Positions 34,795 through 46,218 of a DNA stretch of 64,000 nt are shown here, piece after piece (within the stretch, counting starts at the first letter, position 1; every line of letters starts with the position of its first letter). The notes below the pieces were generated by a model. The model searched no databases and was not told where the DNA came from. It saw only the letters and a program-made list of their open reading frames with translations. The translations under genes and the position numbers were made by a program. Origin of the DNA: Mercurialis annua (taxonomy: Eukaryota > Streptophyta > Magnoliopsida > Malpighiales > Euphorbiaceae). The stretch is taken from NCBI RefSeq assembly GCF_937616625.2, contig NC_065576.1, forward strand, positions 36,048,628 to 36,112,627. The letters run 5' to 3'.

Positions 34795-36129
34795 ATGCAT
34801 AATACACGACGCAAGGGACTACCGTTAGAACCTTTTCAGCAAGATCTCACTACCTTTGAGCGCAGTGTCAGAAAATCAACGCACTCAACTCAAAGGAATC
34901 TCGATATGGAGAACGAAAATGATGTTCCTCCTGGATTCAACAATGCGGGTGATAACAGAGTGATCCCGCAGAATCAAAACCAGAATAACGGTGGGCAGAG
35001 AGCACCGACTCTGATGGAATTCTTTCAGCCAAATGTTGGCAACACTACTCACGGTCACTTTGCTCATCCGGTGCTTACACCTCACTATGAAATCAAAACA
35101 AGTTTCATCCAGCTCTTAGAGGCTCGTTGTCAGTTCTATGGTCTGCCTTCGGAAGACCCGAATGCACATCTGGCAAATTTTTTTGAGGTGTGCAGTACCT
35201 TCAAGATCAGTAACATGACTGAAGATGAAGTATGGTTGCGCCTATTCCCATTTTCTCTGAGGGATAAGGCGAAGCAATGGATTCATGCTTTACCCAGAGC
35301 AGGGGTGAACACTTGGGCAGATTTGGCAAAAGCTTTCATGCACAAATATTTCTCCATGGCAAAGACTGCGAAGTTGACAAGGGATATTATGCTCTATCAA
35401 CAACATGATGGAGAATCAATACATGAAGCTTGGGAGCGCTACAAGGAGATGCAGAGGAAAGTTCCCCATCATCACATCACCAGAGAAAATCTGATCCAGA
35501 ACTTTTACAATGGATCCACTGAGTTGGGCAGAAGCGCTATAGATGTAGCTGCAGGCGGATCACTGATGAGGAAAACAACTGATGAAGCCTTCGCTTTATT
35601 AGATGAGATGGCCATGAATGGGTGTACTTGGCCGAATGAAAGGGCAAGAGTACCAGCGCAGAAAGGAGTAATGGCAGTCACCGCTGATCCGGCTGTGGAG
35701 AATCTGAAAGCAAAGAATGCTGCATTGCAGGCTCAGGTGGATATTCTTATGAGGCAAACTGCAGGGATGAATATGGGAAATGTTGCTGCAATTCAAAGTA
35801 GCTGTGAAGTATGCGGAGATCCTACTCATGTGTCGAGTGAATGCTATGTGATGGGACAGGCTTTTAATGAGCAGGTCAATTTCGTGGGAGGACAGAGACA
35901 GGGTAATGACCCATATGCTGCTACTTACAACCCAGGCTGGAGGAATCACCCGAACTTCTCATGGAAGGATAATGGGGGTAATGCCAACAATCAGGCAGGT
36001 CCAAGTTTCCAAGGAGGACAGAGGCCACAACATAATCAGGGCAACTTCCAGAATCATGGGAACTTCCAGAACCAAGGGAATTTCCAACATCAGAATGTTA
36101 GACCACCGCATCCACCTGGCTTTCTGTAG
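34795..36129 (+). CDS. Athila gag
   Basis: A 444-aa frame. After a basic N-terminus (MHNTRRKG) comes the retrotransposon gag fold (about 90-260, with LRLFPFSLRDKAKQWI and ESIHEAWERYKEM). A CCHC zinc knuckle (C337, C340, H345, C350) and a Gln/Asn/Gly-rich tail follow. It forms the virus-like particle shell and binds element RNA. It starts 113 bp after the PBS at the first Met. A TAG at 36127 ends it, but the same frame stays open after the TAG and reads a coiled-coil-like linker ([13 protein letters not shown]...QMAKAL) up to a seven-G run, where the frame shifts into pol. In relatives gag and pol are usually continuous, so the TAG is probably a nonsense mutation. Confidence 0.9.
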   Translation: MHNTRRKGLPLEPFQQDLTTFERSVRKSTHSTQRNLDMENENDVPPGFNNAGDNRVIPQNQNQNNGGQRAPTLMEFFQPNVGNTTHGHFAHPVLTPHYEIKTSFIQLLEARCQFYGLPSEDPNAHLANFFEVCSTFKISNMTEDEVWLRLFPFSLRDKAKQWIHALPRAGVNTWADLAKAFMHKYFSMAKTAKLTRDIMLYQQHDGESIHEAWERYKEMQRKVPHHHITRENLIQNFYNGSTELGRSAIDVAAGGSLMRKTTDEAFALLDEMAMNGCTWPNERARVPAQKGVMAVTADPAVENLKAKNAALQAQVDILMRQTAGMNMGNVAAIQSSCEVCGDPTHVSSECYVMGQAFNEQVNFVGGQRQGNDPYAATYNPGWRNHPNFSWKDNGGNANNQAGPSFQGGQRPQHNQGNFQNHGNFQNQGNFQHQNVRPPHPPGFL

Positions 36130-36193
36130 AGAGAGCAGGGTGAATCTCTCCATAGCAAGTTTGACAAGATGATGGAGATGATGATGAAGAAGG

Positions 36194-39100
36194 ATGCTGA
36201 GACGCAGCAAACATTTAAAAATCATGCTGCCACCATCCATAATCTTGAGGTGCAGAATCAACAGATGGCTAAAGCACTGCAAAGCAGAAATCAGGGGGGG
36301 TTTACCATCCACTACTGAGGAAAACCCCAGAGAGCATCTCAAGGCAATTGAGTTGAGAAGTGGGAAAGCGCTGGATGATCCATATGCAGGACATGCTATA
36401 ATTGAGGCGGAAAAGGAACAGTGTGAGGGTGGCGAGCCTGAAAAGGTTGTTGCTAAACCACCCCCACCACCTCCTTTTGTGCCAAAGGTGCCATTCCCTC
36501 ACAGAGTGAAGAAGCCGCAGGACACTTGGAAGTTTCACAAATTTCTTGAAACTTTCAAGAAGCTACAGATTAACATCAGTCTGGCAGACGCATTGAGAGA
36601 GATGCCGCACTATGCAAAGTTTCTCAAGGAGATCATCACCAACAAGCGGAGTTGGGATGCGGAGGGACCGGTACCTATGACAGAAAACTGCAGCTCAATC
36701 ATATTGAGCAGTCTACCGACCAAGCTTAAGGATCCAGGGAGTTTCACTATCCCTTGTACTATCGGTAACATGCAATCTGTTAATTGCCTCTGTGATTTAG
36801 GTGCTAGTATTAATTTTATGCCCTTATCCCTTTTTCGTAGTATGTTTGGTGATCAACAGGTACAGGCTACACCGATGATGTTGCAGCTAGCGGATCACTC
36901 TCTGAAAAAGCCACATGGGATTGTGGAGGACGTTCTAGTAAAGGTCAACAAATTCATATTCCCTGTGGATTTTGTTGTCCTCGACTACGCAGCGGACAAG
37001 GAGTGCCTGATGATATTGGGGCGACCATTCATGAACACTGGCAGAGCTCTTATCGACGTTCATGATGGCAAGCTGACTCTGAGGATTGGGGATGAGAGCG
37101 TTGAGTTCGATATGAGAAAGATCACACGTCATCCCAATTCTGGAGGTGAATGTATGCGGGTAGACATGGTGGATGAGTTAGTAGAAGAACAACTAGCAGA
37201 AAACAAAGCCATCATACAGTCTATGCTGAGTACAGAAGAAGATGCTGAAAGGGAGGAGTACTTAGAGGAACCAGTCCTCGAACCACTGTTAAAGAACAAG
37301 CACATCACTCCTCCCTCTTTAGAAAAGCCACCAAAAGTAGAGCTCAAGACCTTGCCTGCACATTTACGATATGCTTTCTTGGGAGCCGATGGCACTTTGC
37401 CAATTATAATCAGCAACAAGCTCACCAAGAAGCAAGAGCAGAGGGTCATTGATGTAGTTAAGGGACGTATCTTGGCTATTGGGTGGCAGATTTCAGATAT
37501 CAGAGGGATCAGCCCTTCAGTAGTGATGCATCAGATTCATTTAGAGGATGAGTCTAAGGCATCTGCGCAGAGACAGAGACGGCTGAACCCTAACATGAAA
37601 GAGGTGGTTCACAAGGAGATTGTGAAGCTACTTGATGCGGGCATCATCTATCCCATTTCTGATAGTTCATGGGTGAGCCCAATTCAGTGTGTGCCGAAGA
37701 AAGGCGGGATGACAGTTGTAGAGAATGAGAAAGGAGAACAGATTTCTACTCGCACGGTTACTGGGTGGCGAGTGTGCATTGACTACAGGAAGCTGAATGC
37801 CGAAACTAGGAAGGATCACTTCCCGCTTCCTTTTATTAATCAGATGCTAGAGCGAGTGGCAGGACATGCGTTTTACTGTTTTCTGGATGGTTACTCTGGG
37901 TACAATCAGATCATTATCTTCCCAGAGGACCAAGAGAAGACTACCTTTACTTGTCCATATGGCACTTTCGCCTACCGCCGCATGCCGTTCGGTCTTTGCA
38001 ATGCGCCTGCTACGTTTCAGAGGTGCATGACTTCGATCTTTAATGATATGATCGAAGACATCATGGAAGTGTTCATGGACGAATTTTCAGTCTTTGGAGA
38101 CTCCTTCGAGTGTTGTCTTCGTAATTTAGACCGGGTCCTGCAAAGATGCGAGGAGACAAATCTGGTGCTGAACTGGGAAAAATGCCACTTCATGGTTGAG
38201 GAGGGCATTGTTTTGGGGCACAAGATATCCAGAGAGGGTATCGAGGTTGACAGGGCGAAGACAGAGGTGATTGAGAAGCTTCCACCTCCAATCACAGTGA
38301 AGGGAGTCTGTGCCTTCCTCGGGCACGCAGGTTTTTATCGCAGGTTCATCAAGGATTTTTCTTCCATAGCGCGTCCTTTGACTACCTTACTTGTCAAGGA
38401 CGCGCCCTTTTTGTTTACTGATGCATGTTTAGCTTCTTTTCTCAGGTTAAAGGAAGCATTGGTCACTGCCCCAGTCATCTCTAGTCCAGATTGGGATCTG
38501 CCCTTTGAAATCATGTGCGATGCGAGCGATCAGGCTTTGGGAAGCATTCTGGGGCAGAGGAAGGACAAGAAGCTTCATGTCATCTATTATGCGAGTCGCA
38601 CTTTAACAGGAGCTCAGCTGAACTACACTACCACGGAGAAGGAAATGCTAGCGGTAGTGTTTTCACTGGATAAATTTAGGCAGTATCTACTTGGCTCAAA
38701 GGTTATCATTTATACTGATCATGCTGCACTGCGATACCTTTTTGCCAAGCAAGATGCAAAGCCTAGGTTGATTCGGTGGGTCTTGCTCCTGCAAGAGTTT
38801 GATTTGGAGATCAGAGACAAGAAGGGCACGGAGAATGTGGTAGCAGACCACTTGTCGCGGTTAGAGGTCTCCGAGCCAGTGATAGAAGGCGAAGTCATCA
38901 ACGAAAGGTTTCCTGATGAGGCTCTCATGCTCATTAAGGAGACGATGAATCCATGGTATGCAGACTTCGCCAACTATCTATCAGCTGACATTATGCCTCC
39001 TGACATGAGCAGTCACCAGCGCAAGAAGTTCCTCTCTGATGTTAAGCGCTATCTGTGGGATAAGCCATATCTATTTCGAGTGTGTGCAGATGAGATGATC

Positions 39101-40234
39101 CGGAGATGTGTTGCAGAGGAAGAAATGTTGGCCATTATGACTCAGTGCCATTCTTCAGATTATGGGGGTCACTATGCTTCGGGTAGGACAGCAGCACGAG
39201 TCCTAGAGAGTGGTTTCTACTGGCCTACACTGCACAGGGATGTGAGAGATTTTGTGCAGCACTGTGACAGATGCCAGCGAACTGGCAATATATCAAGGCG
39301 TGATGAGATGCCTCTTTCCTCTATTCAGGAGGTTGAGATTTTTGATGTCTGGGGTATAGACTTCATGGGACCATTCCCTGTGTCGTGTGGGAACTTATAC
39401 ATCTTGGTGTGCGTCGACTATGTGACGAAATGGGTGGAAGCAGCTGCTTTGCCCACTAATGATGGAAAAGTGGTCCTGAAGTTCCTGAAGAAGTTGATCA
39501 GTAGATTTGGTGTGCCACGGGCGATCATCAGTGATGGAGGGTCACACTTTTGTAATCAGCAATTTTCCGCCCTGATGAGGAAATACCATGTTTATCACAG
39601 AGTGGCGACTCCATACCACCCTCAGACTAGTGGACAGGTTGAAGTGTCCAATAGAGAGTTGAAGCGCATTCTTGAAAAGACAGTGAATAGCTCGCGCAAA
39701 GACTGGTCTCAGAAATTGGATGATGCATTGTGGGCATATCGGACAGCATTTAAAACGCCAACTGGTATGTCACCTTACAGACTGGTCTATGGGAAAGCTT
39801 GTCACTTACCTTTGGAGTTAGAGCATCGCGCATATTGGGCCATCAAAGAGTTAAATTTTGACCCTCGACTCTCGAAGCAGAAGCGCCTCCTGCAACTGAA
39901 TGAACTTGATGAGTTTCGCTTGTCGGCATATGAGAATGCCAAGTTGTACAAGGAAAAGACCAAGAAATGGCATGATGCTCATATAGTGCCTAAGCAGTTT
40001 ACAGAAGGCAGTCATGTGCTACTGTACAACTCTCGCTTGCGTCTATTCCCTGGCAAGCTTAAGTCGAGATGGAGCGGACCTTTCAAGGTGCGACATGTAG
40101 CTGAGCATGGCGCAATTGAGCTCGAAAATGCAAGTGGAGAGACTTTCAAAGTCAATGGACAGCGGTGCAAGCCGTACTTAGGTCCGTTGACGGATGAAGG
40201 AAGAGAGTGCTACACTCTCGATGCTCCAAACTGA
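36194..40234 (+). CDS. Athila pol (protease, RT, RNase H, integrase)
   Basis: 1346 codons counted from an arbitrary upstream Met. Authentic pol sequence begins after the frame change at 36294-36300 ([10 protein letters not shown]). It has protease CDLGAS (D201), reverse transcriptase ([11 protein letters not shown]; the active-site box is FMDE, D629-E630, instead of the expected FMDD) and RNase H ([20 protein letters not shown]). Integrase has an HHCC finger (HYASG...CDRCQRTG) and D1056, D1114, E1150 with 35-residue spacing. The C-terminal part ([10 protein letters not shown]) follows, and I see no chromodomain. Its products would cleave the polyprotein, copy the RNA and integrate the DNA. 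The Asp-to-Glu change in the RT catalytic pair probably abolishes or strongly reduces activity. There is no internal stop over 1300 codons. Confidence 0.92.
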   Translation: MLRRSKHLKIMLPPSIILRCRINRWLKHCKAEIRGGLPSTTEENPREHLKAIELRSGKALDDPYAGHAIIEAEKEQCEGGEPEKVVAKPPPPPPFVPKVPFPHRVKKPQDTWKFHKFLETFKKLQINISLADALREMPHYAKFLKEIITNKRSWDAEGPVPMTENCSSIILSSLPTKLKDPGSFTIPCTIGNMQSVNCLCDLGASINFMPLSLFRSMFGDQQVQATPMMLQLADHSLKKPHGIVEDVLVKVNKFIFPVDFVVLDYAADKECLMILGRPFMNTGRALIDVHDGKLTLRIGDESVEFDMRKITRHPNSGGECMRVDMVDELVEEQLAENKAIIQSMLSTEEDAEREEYLEEPVLEPLLKNKHITPPSLEKPPKVELKTLPAHLRYAFLGADGTLPIIISNKLTKKQEQRVIDVVKGRILAIGWQISDIRGISPSVVMHQIHLEDESKASAQRQRRLNPNMKEVVHKEIVKLLDAGIIYPISDSSWVSPIQCVPKKGGMTVVENEKGEQISTRTVTGWRVCIDYRKLNAETRKDHFPLPFINQMLERVAGHAFYCFLDGYSGYNQIIIFPEDQEKTTFTCPYGTFAYRRMPFGLCNAPATFQRCMTSIFNDMIEDIMEVFMDEFSVFGDSFECCLRNLDRVLQRCEETNLVLNWEKCHFMVEEGIVLGHKISREGIEVDRAKTEVIEKLPPPITVKGVCAFLGHAGFYRRFIKDFSSIARPLTTLLVKDAPFLFTDACLASFLRLKEALVTAPVISSPDWDLPFEIMCDASDQALGSILGQRKDKKLHVIYYASRTLTGAQLNYTTTEKEMLAVVFSLDKFRQYLLGSKVIIYTDHAALRYLFAKQDAKPRLIRWVLLLQEFDLEIRDKKGTENVVADHLSRLEVSEPVIEGEVINERFPDEALMLIKETMNPWYADFANYLSADIMPPDMSSHQRKKFLSDVKRYLWDKPYLFRVCADEMIRRCVAEEEMLAIMTQCHSSDYGGHYASGRTAARVLESGFYWPTLHRDVRDFVQHCDRCQRTGNISRRDEMPLSSIQEVEIFDVWGIDFMGPFPVSCGNLYILVCVDYVTKWVEAAALPTNDGKVVLKFLKKLISRFGVPRAIISDGGSHFCNQQFSALMRKYHVYHRVATPYHPQTSGQVEVSNRELKRILEKTVNSSRKDWSQKLDDALWAYRTAFKTPTGMSPYRLVYGKACHLPLELEHRAYWAIKELNFDPRLSKQKRLLQLNELDEFRLSAYENAKLYKEKTKKWHDAHIVPKQFTEGSHVLLYNSRLRLFPGKLKSRWSGPFKVRHVAEHGAIELENASGETFKVNGQRCKPYLGPLTDEGRECYTLDAPN

Positions 40235-40499
40235 GTCAGGTACTATACGGTCAACGCTAGCGACCTAAAACAAGCGTTATTTGGATGACAAGTCCGAATA
40301 ATTTATGTTTTACTGCATTTGAGATTTATTTTGTGCATTAGTTAGATTTAATTTTTTTTAATTTTAATTGTGTTTTTTGTGAGTTGTCTATTTTATGTTT
40401 TCGTGTTTGATTTTCGTAGTTCAGATTGATCCCGGTATTGTGTGTTCGTGATGTGCAGGGTTAGGAGAAGGAAGGAAAAACGCAGGCGTTGGCAGTTGA

Positions 40500-40583
40500 T
40501 GCAGCGCACGACGTGCACTTCTTCAGCGCACGACGTGCGGCCGCACGACGTGCAGGATGACGGCGCACGTCGTGCGGCGGGCG
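40500..40583. repeat. Internal GCACGACGTGC cluster before the 3' ORF
   Basis: Four copies in about 80 bp: GCGCACGACGTGCAC, GCGCACGACGTGCGG, CCGCACGACGTGCAG and GCGCACGTCGTGCGG. This is the same core as in the LTR U3. Confidence 0.92.
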
Positions 40584-40814
40584 ATGTTGGATTTTAAAAC
40601 CGTGATCTCCCCATTATTTTCCCACACCACATCAGAATTAAAAGAAACCCTTTTTCACTCTCAAAATTCCGAAAATTCCCCACCCAAAACCCTAAACAAA
40701 TTCACTCTTTTCACCTCAAATTCTTCAAAAATCCAACATTCCCTATACCTAAACTATCTCCAAAACAGATTTGCACTCCAAATCTTCAAGGGTTCATACT
40801 TAATTTCACCAATC

Positions 40815-42167
40815 ATGACATTTAGGTCCAAAAATCCGAATTTTGGTGAACACGATACCGAGGATGAGGATTCGAGCATAGTGAGGACTCATAGTTCTCC
40901 TGAACTACCAGTGGCACAACTTCGCAGGGGACGATTACGGACAGCAGCTGCGGAACAGTTTCCTCCGCCAGTCACAGCACCGTCGAGTAGCAGACAGCGG
41001 CCAAGTATGGCTGCGAGGTATGATTGTCCCTTTCCTATTTATTCTGTCGAGGAAGGTGAGCGATATGCTGTGATTAGTAAGAGGAGGATGATAGGTTGTA
41101 AGATTGTAGATGCAGAAACTCTTGCCAAACTGAATATGCAGGAAGCTTTTAACAGCCACTTGAGGAGATGGGGTTTATTTGGGTTGAGTGAGGCATCCCA
41201 TCACACCTACACAGAGCTGACTAGAGAGTTTTTCACCACATTGAAGCGGAAGGGTGGTGTGGAATCCGAGTATAGTTTTCGTCTGCGAGGGGTACGGCAC
41301 ACTTTTGATATGAGGTGGTTGAGAACCACGTTTGGGATGCGTAGTGGCGGTATGCGTCTTACTCCTCCAGAGTATCAGAGGGATCAGATGTGGAGAGAAT
41401 TGTCTGGCGAGCCTGCGTTTCAGAAGGATTCCAAGGCAAACTTGATCAAGGATGTGTCTATACTGCTAGCATTCAAGTGGTACAAGTACAATATTTGTGG
41501 AATCGAGGAGGCCAACAAAATTGGCCATAATGATTTGATTGTGATCTATGCTCTGTTATATCCCGACGATGATACTTTACGGATCAACATGGCATATCGC
41601 ATTTTGGAGATGCTCCTGAAGATGCAGCAGCAGAAAGCTGCGAGTCCACTGGGTATGGGGTTGCTTATGAGTGTTATGGCTGAGTGTTTCCAGGCTTATT
41701 CTACAGAGGAGGAATGGGAAGCACTACCTCAGCCAAAGCTGAAACATATTGATATGGACTACCTGAAGAAGTGCAATGTGGTGGATAACAACAATGTGGT
41801 TATCCCTTTTTATCAGAGGACATGATGGGTGAAGAAATATGGTGCAGTTGAGCAGCCAGAAGCTGCAGATGATCCGGATGAGGATGCAGAGGGGCATCAG
41901 ACAGAGCATGTTCAGGAGAGTGCACAGGGTACTGAGGCTACTGAGGGTCCTCCAGGTTTTAAGGAGCCGTTACAGCCATCTTCTGAGACTGCTTGGAGAC
42001 AGCAGATAGAGACCAGGCAGAGGCGCATGGAGGACAGACAGAGGCGGATGCTTCGAGAGCAGCGGGACCATCATCGCATGCAGCGGGCCCACATGCGGGC
42101 CACTCACCCGAGTGGTGACTACCCTTCTCCTGTCTACTCACCATCACTAGAGCCGGAGGATTACTAG
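40815..42167 (+). pseudogene. Athila 3' ORF (Athila ORF-1 family), one in-frame TGA
   Basis: This lies in the position of the putative envelope-like gene of Athila elements. The upstream frame is open from 40557, but the Met at 40815 (MTFRSKNPNFGEHD) is the likelier start because 40557-40814 overlaps the palindrome cluster. The protein has an acidic/Ser stretch, then KIVDAETLAKLNMQEAF, HHTYTELTREFFTTL and FDMRWLRTTFGM, which resemble the protein annotated in plants as Athila retroelement ORF1. A TGA at 41823-41825 interrupts the frame, which continues as YGAVEQPEAADDPDEDAEG and an Arg/Gln-rich tail to a TAG at 42167. No signal peptide or membrane segment is visible, so an envelope role is not supported here. 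Confidence 0.78.
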
Positions 42168-43962
42168 AGTGTTTTGTTTTCTTTTCCCTTTTATGTTATT
42201 TTTTATGTCTTGTTCTTTCTTATCGTACGTTTATGTTTTATGTGTGTTTTGTTTAGTGTGATTGCATTGGGGACAATGCATCGTTTAGTGTGAGGGTAGG
42301 GAGAAAACTGTATTTTTCCTTTCTTACTTATGTTTTTATTTTTATCCTTGTGTTTGTCTGTAGGATGTTTTAGGAGTGGTTGATCTTATGTGGTGAACCC
42401 GTGGGGTGTATTTATGCTATGTCATGTTGGATATTTTGCTACTTGTACTTACCGCTTTGTTGTGTCATTTTGTCGCCCATATGCCATGATTTTTGTGATG
42501 TCAGAATTTCTGAGATTTTAGTGTTTTCGTTCCCCCTATTTAATGAGTTTGTTAATTTTTGCTTTTATGTTCGAACAACTGTGTAAGAATGATAGTTAAA
42601 TAACATTTACCTAGTTAGCCAGCATGAATTAATAGGACGGAGGTGAAAATTTGCACTTCATGGAACATGTTCTTTCTTCTGAATATTGTGAATTTTGGCA
42701 TGACGATCTTGACAGGAGTACTTGTGTAAATTTTGAAATTTTGAGCAATTAAACATGTTTGTATTTTAAATCACCTTGTGTTTACCCAGTTTTGTGAGAT
42801 TTTTGAGCCTTATCGAGCATACTTTTTATGTCTCATTTTATTGTGGTGTGAGTCGATACATGTTAATTTTCTAGAACTTGCCTTGCGTCCACAGTAAAAT
42901 TGCATTGTAGGTTGAATAAGTTGAAAATGATAATGGCAATTAGGATAACCCATTCTTTAGACCACTTTAAATAGCCTACCCATTGTCCCTTAGTTTAACC
43001 AATTTGAGCCTTAGCCATATTTTTGTTGTTTTACACACATTTTACACACTTTACCTTTTCTTATCTCCCTCTTTTCTACCTTATTTTGACTTGACAGATT
43101 GATGGATATGCAGGAAACGAGTGTGAGGATGTATAACATCCTCAGCTCATGATATTAGATTGATTATCTCTTGTTTGATATGATTAGTGCTGCCTTTTGA
43201 AGTTCAGGAAAAAGAGCGGAAAATAAAAGAGAGCTTGAAAAAGAAAGCAAAGAAAAAGAAAAAAAAAGAGAGAACAAAAGAAGAAAAAAGATAAAATGCT
43301 AAAAAGTTGAACTCAAGGCAATAAAAAAGAGAAGACAAAGAGATTAAATTAGTTGAAGAGTTGAATGTGATTAAGTTGTTTAGTTCCAGTGATGTTTGTC
43401 GGTTTGTCAAGTCATTTTTCATCATGTTATTTACCTTTTTCCGTACCCTAACCCAGACCCCATTACAACCCTTTTAAAGTCCATTTTGATTCTTTTTGTT
43501 TGACTTAACTCAGTAGTGGAATCGCGGACTATAGGCAAGCTTATGGCAAGATTACATGTATTGATGTGAGAGCTTAATTGTTGATACCTGTTATACTTGT
43601 GTGCGAGAGACTACCTTGTGAGGAGTTACTTGGTGATTTCATTATGCAGACTTGTATTTTTGCTCATTTGCTCGAATTTCGTTTGTGTTTTTGAATTGAT
43701 TGGATTGCCCTTTGTGATCAATGTAATTTTGAAGTCATGTTTTAATAAGTGTATCTGTGTAGTCTCGGTGTTATTAATTCATGATTTGGCACTAGCATTG
43801 TTATTTGATGTCGTTCTTGCAGTGCTGTTTGGTTTAAAGGTTTAGTGTTGATCGGTTCATTATTTAGGGGGTTGTGAAAGTGCATTAATTTTGGGATTCT
43901 GACAAAGTTTGGTGATTGGTAATGTGGCATTGTTCTTTATTTGCTTGAGGACAAGCAAAAGA
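42168..43962 (+). other. Athila 3' untranslated region
   Basis: Non-coding within the element. TTGGGGACAATGCA followed by TTTAGTGTGAGGGTAGGGAG (42268-42303) resembles an internal polypurine tract. An A/G-rich run lies at 43200-43345. Short frames here have no recognisable content. Confidence 0.7.
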
Positions 43963-43963
43963 T

Positions 43964-43978
43964 AAGTGTGAGGATGTT
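43964..43978 (+). other. Athila polypurine tract
   Basis: AAGTGTGAGGATGTT directly abuts the 3' LTR and follows GAGGACAAGCAAAAG, the usual Athila arrangement. Confidence 0.75.
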
Positions 43979-45261
43979 TGATAGGGGTAGAAATACTCCT
44001 ATTTTCTAGTTACTTTCAGGTCTTTTTAATGCATATATAATGTCGAATTCATGTTAGTTGTGGTTCTTATTACTATGTCTAAGCATTTCAGGTATATGCA
44101 CGTAAATGGATGGTTTCGGAGCTTATTAGAGCGATTTTGGACTTACGAGAGAGCCGGGAAGCGTTTGGATCAAGAAAAGACAACATTTCGGCACAAATTG
44201 GATGGTGCACGTCGTGCACCTATAGGGCACGATGAGAGCACTTCAGTCGAAGGTGTCCAGAACTTTTGAGATGGAAAAGCACGTCGCTGAGCACGACGTG
44301 CTTGAAAAAAATTGGTACCGCACGACGTGCGGTTTGGCTGTGCACGTCGTGCGGTTGAGTTTTATAAAGGGCACGACGTGCCCTTGACCCTTGCACGTCG
44401 TGCGCCGTTCGTTTAAGGGATGCTGATATGACGTTTTTAGCCTCTGTCAGTGGATTTCGACAAATAAAAGACTTGGGTATTATGGGAATTTGGCATAGCT
44501 CGAAGATTACAAGAAGACTTAGTATAAATACCTTTCTTAAACATTGTATTAGGGTTCGCGACTTTGTTTTTAAGATTATTCCATAGTTTATTACAATCTT
44601 AGTTTCGTTCTTCATTATTATCGCTGGATTTTCATTGTTCATTATTAGTTTACTTCAACCAAGGTACGATTGATATTAATTTCACAATTCAGTATTTATT
44701 TAATCGCAGAATGAATTCGTTAATTATTGGTTTTAGTTATTTCATCGTTATGTCTAGCTAAACCCTTCGTTGGGGATTATTAATCGTAATTATGTCTGTC
44801 TAATTGAATTGGATTTATGGGTTTTTGTTCTTGATGGGTTTTAATTATTGTGCGTAACGCTTAGCCTAAATTGATCACTTAGTCTATGCCTTTTGTTTTA
44901 GTTTTAGCTCGAGAGAGTAAAATTGGAATAGAACAATATAATTAAGAACGCAGGAGTTAATTGTGCGAGAGTGAATTAACGAGTGCGGGTTCTTTGAATT
45001 TGCTTAACAACCATTAAATTGATTTATACATAGGTTAATCATTGTGCGAGAGTGAATAATTAATCTAGTTTTAGTGAGTTTAATGTTTTTGCCTGTAATT
45101 GCTCGAGAGAGAATTTTAGGTGCTTTAGATTAGTTCGAACCTCATCAGAACAATACAATCCATAACCCAAATCAAGTAAACAGCATAACGAAGATTAATA
45201 GTCCCTGCTTTTCCCATTATTGTCAAAACATCATTTAAATTACAGCTTTAGTTCGATTTCA
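43979..45261 (+). repeat. Athila 3' LTR, truncated
   Basis: It matches 33198-34480 at an exact offset of 10,781 with about 13 substitutions. It stops at TTCGATTTCA, 177 bp short of the 5' LTR end. The next base begins Tat RT coding sequence on the minus strand. Confidence 0.93.
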
Positions 45262-45690
45262 ATCCGAACGACATCTCTCGGTAGCAATAAGTGCTCCATT
45301 CTATGAGAAAGGCTGTCTTGATCTTATCTATTAAGGTAATCATGATATGGTTATACCCAGAGAACCCATCCATAAATGAGAACATCGCGCTGACAGCTGC
45401 AATATCGATTAACACATCTATGTGCGGTAGTGGAAAATAGTCTTTGAGGGTTGCTTTGTTTGAATCCTGATAGTCCACACGTACCTTGATACAGAAGTCT
45501 TTCCTTGGTACTGGCACTATGTTCGCTTGCCATTTTTGGTACTGGACCACTTCTAGAAACTTTGCCTCAAACTGTTTCTTCACCTCATCTTTCACTAAAT
45601 ATGCCCATTCGGGTCTGAGTCTCTAGAGCTTCTTCTTGATATTTTGAAAATCTGGTTTTAATAAATGGAAGAGGTTGTTAGTCCTGACCT
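45262..45690 (-). pseudogene. Tat-lineage reverse transcriptase, 5' part
   Basis: Minus strand: LRRLRPEWA then VKDEVKKQFEAKFL, WQANIVPVPRKDF, VDYQDSNKATLKDYFPLPHID, MFSFMDGFSGYNH and CYREMSFGLK. These are successive RT motifs of a Tat-type gypsy element, ending just before the segment that would carry the catalytic YVDD. It complements the thumb, RNase H and integrase remnants at 30764-33197, so both are halves of one element split by Athila. Confidence 0.85.
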
Positions 45691-46199
45691 AAGACTGAAA
45701 TTAAAATAGTCGTTTTTTGACAAGTTGGATTTAGAATCATTACATTGACAGCATGCCTCAAATACAATCATTATATTGGGTATGTTTATAGAGGGTGCTG
45801 TCTAGGCTTGAGTGGATGTGGGTTGAGTCATGGGTTTCGGTAGTAACAAGATTAAGGCTTCCACAGAATAATATACCTTTGATAGGTCTCCATAATCATG
45901 AGTAGAAACGACGAGGTACTGGTTGTGAGTGATACTACTCCGCATAAGACATAGAAGATGTTGGATTGCAACGCCAGAGCGTGAGAGCGGTTATGAGTAT
46001 CAGGGCTGGTATAGGGACTCCTTGAGACTAGTTAAGAAGAGAATTTGTCCATTTTAATGCAACAGGTGCGAATATGTCCAGTAAAAAAATCAGTGGTTGA
46101 TAAAGCTCAAGCCGTGTGGCTTAGATCCATATCAACTATTTTTGAAAACAATTCTGAAAACATTTTTATGTTTTATGTTTTAAAAACAATTGATTTTAA
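45691..46199 (-). other. Tat internal remnant, no domain seen
   Basis: Only about 510 bp separate the RT from the primer binding site, where gag and protease (normally several kb) should lie. No gag or protease motif is recognisable. Confidence 0.6.
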
Positions 46200-46217
46200 T
46201 CCCCACCGGAGTCGCCA
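46200..46217 (-). other. Tat primer binding site
   Basis: The minus strand reads TGGCGACTCCGGTGGGGA, one base from the LTR edge. This resembles the site of Ogre/Tat elements, reported to use an Arg tRNA. The tRNA match is from memory. Confidence 0.75.
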
Positions 46218-46218
46218 T

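Larger units (their letters stand above)
33198..45261 (+). mobile_element. Athila-type gypsy retrotransposon, 3' LTR truncated
   Basis: A plus-oriented element. The 5' LTR (33198-34657) starts TGATAGGGG and ends CCAACA, followed by a tRNA-Asp PBS, gag, pol, a 3' ORF, a long 3' UTR, a polypurine tract and a 3' LTR (43979-45261). The two LTRs share 1283 aligned bases with about 13 differences by eye (about 1%). The 3' LTR lacks the last 177 bp and abuts Tat RT sequence directly. The 5' flank (TTCAG) and 3' flank (ATCCG) do not match, so no target duplication survives. ORF lesions (stop, frameshift, catalytic change) suggest it is no longer autonomous. Confidence 0.93.

Noticed and set aside
40557..40814. 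N-terminal extension of the Athila 3' ORF from 40557
   Set aside because: It starts inside the palindrome cluster and reads low-complexity sequence; the Met at 40815 begins the coherent protein.
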